Shown in pieces: positions 53,128 through 60,982 of a stretch of 64,000 nt of DNA. The stretch's first letter is position 1, and every line of letters begins with the position of its first letter. The position numbers were made by a program, and so were the translations under genes. The DNA is from Acidobacteriota bacterium (GTDB lineage Bacteria; Acidobacteriota; Vicinamibacteria; Vicinamibacterales; CAVVIG01). The notes below the pieces were generated by a model. That model was given only the letters and a program-made list of their open reading frames with translations. It made no database searches and had not been told where the DNA came from. Location of the stretch: contig QHWB01000048.1 in NCBI GenBank assembly GCA_003222395.1, positions 1 through 64,000 of the forward strand, read 5' to 3'.

Positions 53128-54636
53128 TCATGGCATGGCGAGGATCGCCGCCATAGATTCGATTCCTTCCCAGATGTTCTTGATGCGCACGTTCTCGTTC
53201 GGCCCGTGCTGGTTGTTGTCGAAGTTGACGATCGACAGCCCGATCGTCGGCACCTTCAACACGTCGCTGAACAGGTAGAAGGGCGCGCTGCCGCCGATCG
53301 TCGGCAGCCGGACGATCGATCCACCCGCCGCGTCGGCGACGGCCTTCGAGATCGCGCGTGCGATCGGCGCGTCGAGCGAGGTTCGTCCGGCCGGATAGCC
53401 GCCGACTCTGGTGACGCCGGCAATCAGCGGATGCGCTGCACGCAGCGCTGCATCCGGTTCCTTGTCGACGATGAAGTAGCCCTGCTTTCTGATATGGGCG
53501 ACGAGGCGCTCGAGCTGCTTCGCAGGATCGACGTTCTTGACGAATCGCAGATCGAGCCGCGCGTTCGCCGTGGCGGGAATGATCGTGCGTCCCTGTCCGG
53601 CGACGCCGCCGCCGGCATCCATCGCGTTGATGTTCAGCGTCGGCAGGTTGTGGCGGAGCTCGAGTCGATCGGCGCTTTCGGGACGCGAGAAGCCGAAGGT
53701 TTTCATCAGCGTCGGCGCGACGTCCGGTATCTCGTCGATCGCACGTTTTTCCTCGGCGGTCAGCGGCGCGACGTCGTCGTAGAAGCCGTCGATGGTGACA
53801 CGCCCGCTGTCGTCTTTCATCGAGGCCAGCAGCCGCGCGAGCTGAAGCGCCGGATTCGGAGCCCAGTTGCCGTAGTTGCCGCTGTGTAAATCGCTCACCG
53901 GTCCGTAAACGGTCACGACGGCATTCATGATGCCGCGTGCGCCGAAGTTGAGCGTCGGCCGATCGCTCGCGTGGCGTGGGCCGTCGACGAGGAGCACCGC
54001 GTCGGCGCGAATCTTGTCGGCGTGGTCGTGCAGCGTCGACTCGAGATGCGGCGAGCCCGCCTCTTCCTCGCCTTCCATGAGCACGCGGACGTTCGAGGTG
54101 AGCGGGATGTTGGCGGCGTCCAGCGCTTCGATTGCGCTGAGCAACGCCACGATCGGCGACTTGTCGTCCGACGAGCTGCGGCCGTAGACGCGCCACTCCG
54201 GATCGATCACGTCCCGCCATGTCTCGAGCGTGATCGTCCGTCCCTGCGGCTCGTGCGGCGCCACGATGACCGGCTTGAACGGCGGCTCGTAGATCCACTC
54301 GGCCGCGTTCACCGGTTGTCCGTCGTAATGAAAGTAGAACGTGATGGTCCGGCGCGTGTTCGGCAGACGCCGTTCGGCGACGACGAGCGGCGGACCGGCG
54401 CCGGCAATCAGCTCCGGGGCGAACCGGCGCCGCTCGAACATCCGCGCAAGCGCGTCGGCGTTGCGTTTGATGTTCGGCGCGTCTGCGGCGACGTTTGGAA
54501 TCGACAGGAAGTCGAACAGCTCTCGAAGAATTTCCTTCTCGTGCTGCTGGCGCCAGGCGCGGACCTGCGTGACGACGTCGGCGGGTGCCGCGGCGAGGAG
54601 AAGAGCGGCGGCCAGGGCGCTGACGAGACGTCTCAT
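53128..54636 (-). CDS. Secreted M20-family metallopeptidase
   Basis: The 502-aa product has a signal peptide (LVSALAAALLLAAAPADVV), then the dizinc M20 motifs: YFHYDGQPV with ligand His and Asp, GRSSSDDKSPIVA, and the catalytic glutamates in LMEGEEEAGS. A dimerisation domain follows around residues 230-350. It is likely a periplasmic di- or carboxypeptidase. The stop lies 59 bp from the convergent nadK end, and the start overlaps mltG by 4 bp. Confidence 0.93.
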   Translation of the reverse strand: MRRLVSALAAALLLAAAPADVVTQVRAWRQQHEKEILRELFDFLSIPNVAADAPNIKRNADALARMFERRRFAPELIAGAGPPLVVAERRLPNTRRTITFYFHYDGQPVNAAEWIYEPPFKPVIVAPHEPQGRTITLETWRDVIDPEWRVYGRSSSDDKSPIVALLSAIEALDAANIPLTSNVRVLMEGEEEAGSPHLESTLHDHADKIRADAVLLVDGPRHASDRPTLNFGARGIMNAVVTVYGPVSDLHSGNYGNWAPNPALQLARLLASMKDDSGRVTIDGFYDDVAPLTAEEKRAIDEIPDVAPTLMKTFGFSRPESADRLELRHNLPTLNINAMDAGGGVAGQGRTIIPATANARLDLRFVKNVDPAKQLERLVAHIRKQGYFIVDKEPDAALRAAHPLIAGVTRVGGYPAGRTSLDAPIARAISKAVADAAGGSIVRLPTIGGSAPFYLFSDVLKVPTIGLSIVNFDNNQHGPNENVRIKNIWEGIESMAAILAMP

Positions 54637-55688
54637 GGACGAGGATTATGCGCCCTTCCCGCCTCGGCCGCTCTGAGATCTCTGAAGTACTGCACTTGAA
54701 ACTTCTGCACGTTCCGATTGTGTTCGTCGAGCGTCCGCGCGAAGACGTGCGATCCGTCGTTGCGGCTGACGAAGTAGAGAGAGTCGGCAGCGGCCGGATG
54801 CACCGCCGCATCGAGCGATGCGCGGCCCGGCGACGCGATGGGACCAGGGGGCAGGCCTGGATACCGATACGTGTTGTACGGCGAGTCCATGGCGAGATCG
54901 TCTTTGTGGAGATTGCCCGTGTAGCGGCCGGCCAGCTCCAGCGCGTAGATCACCGTCGGATCGCACTGCAGCGCCATCCCAATCCGGAGTCGATTCGTAT
55001 AGACGGCGGCGACGATCGGCCGTTCGTCCGCCCGGCCCGTTTCCTTTTCGACGATCGATGCGAGCGTCACGGCCTGATGCGGCGTGAGGTTTCGGTCCGC
55101 GGCTGCGGTTCGCAGCTCGGACGTGAACGCGTGCCGGAACTGCTCCACCATCTGCCGCACGAGCTGATGTGCATCGGCGCGGCGTGGCACGGCGTAGGTT
55201 TCCGGGAACAAGTACCCTTCGAGGGTCTTTGCGTCGCGATCGATCTCGCGAATCGGCGTCGGATCTCTCGCCGCTTCGAGAAAGGCCGCGGCCTGGCCGA
55301 GTCCGTGCGACTCGAACAGCTGCGCCATCTCGAACATCGTCAGGCCTTCGCGAAAGGTGATGTGAATGACGTACACGTCGCCGCGCGCGATCTTGTCGAT
55401 GACTTCCGGCGGCGTCATCGGACGATCGAAGCGGTACTCGCCGGCCTTCAGATGCCGCCCTTCACCGGTCAGCCACAGCGCCGCTCGGAACGTGAGCAGA
55501 TCGTGAACGATGCCTGCGTCCACCAACCGCTGGCCGATCGTGCGGCTTCCGGCGCCCTGCGGGATGTCGACGAACTGTTCCGCGCCCGCGTAGGCGCGGT
55601 ACGGTTGCCGGACGCGGCCGTAGATCAGCGCGGCGAACGCGCCGGCGGCGACGAGGATCAATAAGAAGACGATGAAAAGTTTCTTCAC
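54633..55688 (-). CDS. mltG: Endolytic murein transglycosylase
   Basis: The 351-aa inner-membrane enzyme has one N-terminal span (LFIVFLLILVAAGAFAALIY), a LysM-like region and the YceG domain with LEGYLFPETYAVPR, LASIVEKETGR (catalytic Glu) and PYNTYRYPGLPPGPIASPG. It cuts nascent peptidoglycan strands and sets glycan length. It overlaps ruvX and the M20 gene by 4 bp each. The ruvX-mltG order is common. Confidence 0.96.
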   Translation of the reverse strand: MKKLFIVFLLILVAAGAFAALIYGRVRQPYRAYAGAEQFVDIPQGAGSRTIGQRLVDAGIVHDLLTFRAALWLTGEGRHLKAGEYRFDRPMTPPEVIDKIARGDVYVIHITFREGLTMFEMAQLFESHGLGQAAAFLEAARDPTPIREIDRDAKTLEGYLFPETYAVPRRADAHQLVRQMVEQFRHAFTSELRTAAADRNLTPHQAVTLASIVEKETGRADERPIVAAVYTNRLRIGMALQCDPTVIYALELAGRYTGNLHKDDLAMDSPYNTYRYPGLPPGPIASPGRASLDAAVHPAAADSLYFVSRNDGSHVFARTLDEHNRNVQKFQVQYFRDLRAAEAGRAHNPRP

Positions 55689-56107
55689 GACCGGTCCAGA
55701 TAATCCTGAAGGATGATGGCGGCCGCGGCGGCATCGAGCTTCTTCTTTCGCTCTCTCCAGTCGCGCTCGCGGACGGCGAGGCGGCTCTCGGCTTCACGGC
55801 TCGTCAGGCGCTCGTCTTCCGTCGCGATCGGCAGCGACGTTCGATGGCGGAGCGCCTCGACGAACGTCATCACGCGTTTCGTTTCGTCGGTCGCCGAGCC
55901 GTCGAGGCTGCGCGGCAATCCGACGACGATCGCCGCCAGGCCGTCATCCTCGGATGCGAGCCGCGCGATGCGTTCCCCGACACGATCGACCGCCTCGCCG
56001 CCGTTGCCGACGGCAATCGTTTCGAGCGGCCGCGCCAGCGTCTTCGACGCGTCGCTGATTGCGAGCCCCACGCGCCGCGCGCCGACGTCAATACCTAATA
56101 CTCGCAT
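55685..56107 (-). CDS. ruvX: Putative Holliday junction resolvase (YqgF)
   Basis: The 140-aa RNase H-fold protein begins RVLGIDVGARRVGLAISD with the first catalytic Asp, has VVGLPRSLDG and ends LDAAAAAIILQDYLD with the last acidic residues. It is implicated in pre-16S rRNA processing and DNA junction resolution. The ATG at 56107 borders a divergent 185-bp region filled with GC-rich repeats. Confidence 0.95.
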   Translation of the reverse strand: MRVLGIDVGARRVGLAISDASKTLARPLETIAVGNGGEAVDRVGERIARLASEDDGLAAIVVGLPRSLDGSATDETKRVMTFVEALRHRTSLPIATEDERLTSREAESRLAVRERDWRERKKKLDAAAAAIILQDYLDRS

Positions 56108-56116
56108 GTGTTCTGT

Positions 56117-56262
56117 GACGCTCTGTTCTTGATACGCGCGAGCACTACCGTGCGAGCGCCTCGGCGCGCGCGGGTGAAGTCTCGCGCGACGCCCTGTTCT
56201 TGATACGCGCGAGCACTACGGTGCGAGCGCGTCAGCGCGCGGGGGTGGGGCCCCGCGCGATC
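56117..56262. repeat. GC-rich intergenic repeat, copies 3 and 4 in tandem
   Basis: Two direct copies with a period of 71 bp begin GACGCTCTGTTCTTGATACG (56117) and GACGCCCTGTTCTTGATACG (56188). The second ends with the GGGGTGGGGCCCCG box. Both align with the start of the copy at 47783. The copies fill the gap between ruvX and the AP-superfamily gene. Confidence 0.7.
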
Positions 56263-56269
56263 GTAATGA

Positions 56270-56275
56270 TATAAT
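56270..56275 (+). promoter_or_regulatory. Possible -10 box of the AP-superfamily gene
   Basis: A perfect TATAAT hexamer lies 18 bp before the GTG start at 56293 and just after the GC-rich repeat. No -35 match is evident at the right spacing, so the call rests on one element. Confidence 0.35.
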
Positions 56276-56292
56276 TCGCGCTTCCCGACATT

Positions 56293-58350
56293 GTGAAACG
56301 CCTGCTGTTCAGCTCGGCCGTTGTTTGTCTCACTCTCTCCTGCAGCGGTGGCCGCCCTCCGGAAAAGTTTCGCCAGAAACTCGTCATCCTCGGTTTCGAC
56401 GGGATGGATCCGCGTCTCGTGCAGAAGTGGATGGACGAAGGCAAGCTGCCGAACATGCAAAAGCTCGCGAAGCGTGGCAGCGGCGTGCGTCCCCTGGAGA
56501 CGACCCACTCACCGGAGTCGCCGACCGCGTGGGCGTCGTTCGCGACCGGCGTGAACGCGGGCAAGCACAACATCTACGACTTCCTCATCCGCGACACGAA
56601 CACCTACCTGCCGGATCTCGGCATGGTCCATTTCGAGCCTCCGCGCTTCATCCTCAACTACATTCCGATCTCGAGGCCCGACATTCGATCGATTCGCGGC
56701 GGCACCTCGTTCTGGGTGACGGCGGGACGGGCGGGTGTTCGCTCGAGCGAGCTGACGGTGCCCGTCACGTTTCCGCCCGAGGAAGTGCCGAACGGCGAGA
56801 TGCTGTCCGGGCTGCCGCTTCCTGACATCCGGCGGACGATGGGGACTTTCTATTACTTCGGCACCGATCTCAGTCGATACGAAGAGGGAAACACCGAATT
56901 CGGCGGCATCCTGAAGCGGCTCGTGTTCGACGCCGAGACGGCGCAGACCGAGCTCGTCGGTCCGCCGAACCCGATCGTCAAGCAGCAGATCCGCGAACTG
57001 CGGGCGAAGGCGCCGCGCGGCGGCTTCTCCGAGATGGAGAAGATGAAGCTCGCCGAGCTCGAAGCGCGCGAAGACGTCCGCCTGCCGATGACAATCCATT
57101 GGAACAAGGCGGGCAAGTCGGCGACGATCGACCTGGGCGACAACTCCATTCATCTCGGCGAGCACGAATGGAGCAAGTGGATCTACCTCGATTTCTCGAT
57201 CAATCTGCTGCTGAGAGTCCATGGCATGGCGCAGCTCTATTTGATCAACGCCGGGTCCGAGCTGCAGCTCTATATCTCTCCCATCAACTTCAAACCCGAT
57301 CAGCCGCCGACGCCGATGTCGTCGCCCCCATCGTTCTCCGCCGATCTGTACGAGCGGCTCGGGCCGTATCGCACGCTCGGCTGGGCCGAAGCGACCTGGC
57401 CGCTCAACGAAGATCGGATCGACGAGAAGACGTTCATGGACGATCTGTATCGCGCGTTCGACGACCGCGCGCAGGTCATCCTGCAGCGGCTCGAGGCGAA
57501 GCAGTGGGATCTGCTCGTCGGCGTCATCGAATCGACCGATCGCGTCCAGCACATGATGTGGCGGCTCATCGATCCGCAGCATCCGATGTACGACAAGAAT
57601 CTCGCCACCAGGTTCGGCGATTCGATCGAACGCGTCTATCGCCGGTGCGACGATTTCGTCGGCGAGGTGATGGCAAAGGTCGATCAGTCGACGCCGATCG
57701 TCATCGTGTCGGACCATGGCTTCCACTCGTTTCGCCAGTCAGTGAATCTCAATACATGGCTCGTGCAGGAAGGCTTCATGGCCATCCAGGGTCAGACGCC
57801 CGGCGAGAAGAAGCTGCAGGACCTGTTCGGCGGCGGCACGTTCTGGGAGAACGTCGACTGGTCGCGCACGCGAGCCTATGCGATGGGCCTCGGTCAGGTG
57901 TACTTGAACCTGAAGGGACGCGAGGGCCACGGCATCGTCTCATCGGGCGCGGAGGCGAAGCAGGTGGAAAACGATCTCGCGGCGCGGTTGCTGACGATGA
58001 CCGACCCGAACACGAATCAACGGATGGTGGATGCCGTCTACAAGCGCGACGAGGTCTACTCGGGTCCGTTCTTCGAAAACGCATCCGAGCTCCAGGTCGG
58101 CCTGGCCGACGGCTACCGCGTCTCGTGGCAGTCGACGCTCGGTGGCTCACCCCCGGGGATCGTGTATCCGAATATGAAGAAGTGGTCGGGCGACCATGGA
58201 TCGTTCGATTACAAGCAGACCTCCGGCGTGCTCATCTCGAGCCGGCAGGTCGACGCCAGCCGCGCGCAGATCATCGACATCGCCCCGACGGTGCTGAAGT
58301 TCTTCGGCGTGCCGATACCATCAGAGATCGATGGCAAGCCGCTTTTTTAA
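56293..58350 (+). CDS. Alkaline-phosphatase-superfamily lipoprotein (phosphodiesterase-like)
   Basis: The 685-aa product has a lipobox LSCSG near residue 18, so it is probably anchored to a membrane. The fold is that of type I phosphodiesterase/nucleotide pyrophosphatase: FDGMDPRLVQKW with a metal Asp, the nucleophile region SPTAWASFATG, TDRVQHMMWR and VSDHGFHSF with ligand Asp and His. A large insertion lies at about 220-370. Relatives act on nucleotide, phosphonate or lipid phosphodiesters. GTG start at 56293. It overlaps the EnvC-like gene by 20 bp. Confidence 0.9.
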   Translation: MKRLLFSSAVVCLTLSCSGGRPPEKFRQKLVILGFDGMDPRLVQKWMDEGKLPNMQKLAKRGSGVRPLETTHSPESPTAWASFATGVNAGKHNIYDFLIRDTNTYLPDLGMVHFEPPRFILNYIPISRPDIRSIRGGTSFWVTAGRAGVRSSELTVPVTFPPEEVPNGEMLSGLPLPDIRRTMGTFYYFGTDLSRYEEGNTEFGGILKRLVFDAETAQTELVGPPNPIVKQQIRELRAKAPRGGFSEMEKMKLAELEAREDVRLPMTIHWNKAGKSATIDLGDNSIHLGEHEWSKWIYLDFSINLLLRVHGMAQLYLINAGSELQLYISPINFKPDQPPTPMSSPPSFSADLYERLGPYRTLGWAEATWPLNEDRIDEKTFMDDLYRAFDDRAQVILQRLEAKQWDLLVGVIESTDRVQHMMWRLIDPQHPMYDKNLATRFGDSIERVYRRCDDFVGEVMAKVDQSTPIVIVSDHGFHSFRQSVNLNTWLVQEGFMAIQGQTPGEKKLQDLFGGGTFWENVDWSRTRAYAMGLGQVYLNLKGREGHGIVSSGAEAKQVENDLAARLLTMTDPNTNQRMVDAVYKRDEVYSGPFFENASELQVGLADGYRVSWQSTLGGSPPGIVYPNMKKWSGDHGSFDYKQTSGVLISSRQVDASRAQIIDIAPTVLKFFGVPIPSEIDGKPLF

Positions 58351-59515
58351 TGGGCTGGTCCCTGGGGGCTGGGGCCTGGGGGCTGGGGCCTGGGGGCTCC
58401 GGAGAAAAGCGTTCTCCGCGTTCCTCGTGATCTTTTCGTTAGTCAGCGTCGCCGCCCAGCAAAACGATCGCGCGCGCACCGAGGCGATGGCCCGCCGCGC
58501 CGGCGAGCGGCTGCAGGCGCTGCAGCGCGAGGCCGACCGGCTCGCATCAGAAGAACGGACGCTCTTGGGCGACCTGCGCAGGCTCGAAGTGGATCGGCAG
58601 CTTCGGATAGAGGAATTGAAACAGATCGACCGCGACCTCGCGAAGGCCTCGACCGATCTCGAGGCGACCAACGCGCGCATGCAGACGCTTCAGCAGTCGG
58701 AGCGGGCTTCGCTGCCGGAGCTGCGGCAGCGGATCGTTGAAATCTACAAGCTCGGAGAAGCGCGCTACCTGCGGCTGCTGCTTTCCACTCCCGATTTGCG
58801 GCGGTTCGGTCAGGCGACGCGCACGGTGGCGGCCATCGCCAAGCTGGACCGCGATCGCATCGCGGCGCACCAGCAGACCGTCGCCGAGCTGCGATCGGCG
58901 CGCAGGACGCTCGAAGAGCGCGGACGCCAGCTCGCCGCGCTGCGCGACAAGGCCGAGAAAGCGAGAATCGCCGCCGAACGCGCCGCGCTGGCCAAGAACG
59001 ATCTGATCCGCGACATCGATCGCAGACGCGACCTGAACGCGCAGCTCTCGGGCGAGCTGCAGGCGGCCCAGCAGCGGCTGCAGGCCGCGCTGCGCAACGC
59101 GGCGGCGGGCGGCGCCGCTGACGCCGCGACGCTTCCGCTCGCTCCCTTTCGAGGCGATCTCGACTGGCCGGTGGCCGGCACCGTCAGAACGCGGTTCGGC
59201 CGCGGCTCGCGCTCGAACGGCGTCGAAATCGCCGCCGCCGACGGCGCTGACACGCGCGCGATCCATGACGGCGTTATCGCGTTCGCGGGAACGTTTGTCG
59301 GATTCGGGAACCTGGTCATCCTGGATCACGGATCGCAAACGTTCAGCCTGTACGGCGACCTGCTGGAGTTGAATGTGAAGAAGGGCGACCGCGTCGCCAA
59401 GGGTCAGGCGCTCGGCTCAGTTGGTCCGGCCGCATCCGGCGGTACAGGATTGTATTTCGAGCTTCGCGTCGACGGGCAGCCCGTCGACCCGTTACAATGG
59501 CTGAAGAGACGCTGA
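58331..59515 (+). CDS. EnvC-like murein hydrolase activator (degenerate M23)
   Basis: The 394-aa product has an N-terminal segment partly encoded by a tandem repeat (WGLGAGAWG), then a signal-like stretch (AFSAFLVIFSLVSVAAQ), a long coiled coil at about 45-255 and a LytM domain at about 275-390. The domain reads RSNGVEIAAADG where active M23 enzymes have a His, and LYFELR in place of HxH, so it is non-catalytic as in EnvC. It should switch on septal amidases during cell division. The start at 58331 is the only reasonable in-frame start. Confidence 0.9.
   Translation: MASRFFNGLVPGGWGLGAGAWGLRRKAFSAFLVIFSLVSVAAQQNDRARTEAMARRAGERLQALQREADRLASEERTLLGDLRRLEVDRQLRIEELKQIDRDLAKASTDLEATNARMQTLQQSERASLPELRQRIVEIYKLGEARYLRLLLSTPDLRRFGQATRTVAAIAKLDRDRIAAHQQTVAELRSARRTLEERGRQLAALRDKAEKARIAAERAALAKNDLIRDIDRRRDLNAQLSGELQAAQQRLQAALRNAAAGGAADAATLPLAPFRGDLDWPVAGTVRTRFGRGSRSNGVEIAAADGADTRAIHDGVIAFAGTFVGFGNLVILDHGSQTFSLYGDLLELNVKKGDRVAKGQALGSVGPAASGGTGLYFELRVDGQPVDPLQWLKRR
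58364..58400. repeat. 14-bp tandem repeat at the EnvC-like N-terminus
   Basis: GGGGGCTGGGGCCT is repeated two and a half times. It lies inside the EnvC-like reading frame and encodes the GWGLGAGAWG stretch in front of the signal peptide. Confidence 0.8.
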
Positions 59516-59550
59516 GATAGCAGCGTCCGAGTGTGGCGGCTTCAAATTAG

Positions 59551-60726
59551 GTGTTTATGTCGGCAAGAACGCGCCTGATAGTCATGACAATCTCCGCCCC
59601 GGTCGTCGCCTTCGCGATCGTCGGCGGTTTCCTCGGCAAGGTAATGGCGCGCGAGGACACGTACCAGCACCTCAAGATCTTCGACGACGTCGTCGGGCTC
59701 GTATCGAGCAACTACGTCGAAGAGGCCGACATGGACAAGGTCATGCGCGGCGCGATGCGAGGTCTCGCCGAGGGCCTCGATCCGGACAGCGCGTACCTCA
59801 CGCCCGACCAGGTCAGACAGGTGGAAAGCGGCGCCCCGCCGGCGCCCGCCGGCGTCGGTCTCGAGTTGACGCGCCAGTACTATTTGCGCGTCATCGCCGC
59901 ACGCGACAATTCGCCCGCTGCGAAAGCCGGCCTGCGCGCCGGCGACTACATCCGCATGATCAACGAGACGCCGACGCGCGAGATGTCGGTGTGGGAAGGC
60001 ATGCGCGTACTGCGCGGCGTGGCGGGCTCGAAGCTGAAGCTCACCGTCATTCGCGGCAATGCAGCCGATCCGCACGTCGTCGAGCTGACGCGGGAAGTGG
60101 AACCGTCGGCCGCGGTGAGCGGCCGGGTTGCCGCGCCGGGCGTCGGCTACATTCGCATCGCCGCGATCGACCCCGACGCGGCCGGCCACGTGAAGTCGGC
60201 CGCCGACGACCTCAGGAAGAACGGCGCAGCGAAGTTGATCGTCGACGTCCGCCGCACCTCCAGCGGATCGCCGGAGGAAGGGCTCGCCATCGCGCGGCTG
60301 TTCGTGCCGAGCGGCACGCTCGCGATTCGCGAATCCAAGGGGGGCGTGCGCGAGCCGATCGCCGCGAGCTCGAGCGACGCGACGATCTCCGCACCGACCG
60401 TGGTGCTGATCGACACGGGCACGTCGGCCGCGGCGGAGCTGTTCGCATCGGCGCTGGCCGGCAACCACCGCGCCGATCTGATCGGTGAGCACACGATCGG
60501 ACGCGCGGCACAGCAGAAGCTGATCAAACTTCCCGATGGCAGCGGCCTGTGGCTCTCGACGCTGCGCTACCTCACGCCTTCCGGCGCGCCGCTGCACGAA
60601 AAAGGCCTCGACCCGACCGTGGCGGTCGACGAACCGGACGTCACCGAATTCGGCGCGCCGCCGCCGACTGCCGATCCGATTCTCGACAAGGCGATCGAAC
60701 GGCTCAGCGAGAAGAAAGCCGCTTGA
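59551..60726 (+). CDS. S41-like (CtpA-type) protein with apparent loss of the catalytic Ser/Lys dyad
   Basis: The 391-aa product has an N-terminal span (VMTISAPVVAFAIVGGFLG), a tail-specific protease N-domain (YVEEADMDKVMRGAMRGLAEGLDPDSAYL), a PDZ domain at about 90-175 (AKAGLRAGDYIRMINE) and the S41 core. Aligned with CtpB, the catalytic Ser falls on an Ala (GTSAAAELFASAL) and the catalytic Lys on an Arg (TIGRAAQQ), while the following Gln is kept. It may therefore be a scaffold. It starts at GTG 59551 or ATG 59557, downstream of the EnvC-like gene, the common envC-ctpA order. Confidence 0.87.
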   Translation: MFMSARTRLIVMTISAPVVAFAIVGGFLGKVMAREDTYQHLKIFDDVVGLVSSNYVEEADMDKVMRGAMRGLAEGLDPDSAYLTPDQVRQVESGAPPAPAGVGLELTRQYYLRVIAARDNSPAAKAGLRAGDYIRMINETPTREMSVWEGMRVLRGVAGSKLKLTVIRGNAADPHVVELTREVEPSAAVSGRVAAPGVGYIRIAAIDPDAAGHVKSAADDLRKNGAAKLIVDVRRTSSGSPEEGLAIARLFVPSGTLAIRESKGGVREPIAASSSDATISAPTVVLIDTGTSAAAELFASALAGNHRADLIGEHTIGRAAQQKLIKLPDGSGLWLSTLRYLTPSGAPLHEKGLDPTVAVDEPDVTEFGAPPPTADPILDKAIERLSEKKAA

Positions 60727-60829
60727 GAATTGGGTAATTGGATAGTCGGGTCATCGAGTAATTGAACGAATCCGACGCCCGATCGTTCCGTCAATTACCC
60801 AATCACCAAATTACCCAATCACCCGATTC
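60727..60829. repeat. 103-bp palindromic intergenic element
   Basis: The arms 60727-60764 and 60792-60829 are 38 bp each, symmetric around a 27-bp centre, built from GAATTGGGTAATTG-type words, with internal AACGA/TCGTT pairing. It lies right after the S41-like stop and 43 bp before the tRNA. It could act as a terminator, but no U-run follows. Confidence 0.7.
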
Positions 60830-60872
60830 TGTTATACTGAGGGTTCGTTTTTACGCCTGATTTTTGAAATGT

Positions 60873-60948
60873 AGGCGCGTAGCTCAGAGGTTAGAGCGCC
60901 TGCTTGACACGCAGGAGGTCGGTGGTTCGAGTCCACCCGTGCCTACCA
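60873..60948 (+). tRNA. tRNA-Val (GAC)
   Basis: The sequence folds as a full cloverleaf: acceptor AGGCGCG with CGTGCCT, D-arm GCTC/GAGC, anticodon stem CCTGC/GCAGG around loop TTGACAC (anticodon GAC at 60906-60908), T-arm GGTGG/CCACC with TTCGAGT, discriminator A and an encoded CCA end. A TATACT hexamer at 60833-60838 may be its -10 box. Confidence 0.96.
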
Positions 60949-60982
60949 TTCGAGTCGAAGGGCCTTACCTCTCCGACGTTTC

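Noticed and set aside
60730-60982. T-box or other leader riboswitch for thrS
   Set aside because: The region is explained by a palindrome and a tRNA gene; no T-box sequence or terminator/antiterminator pair is visible.
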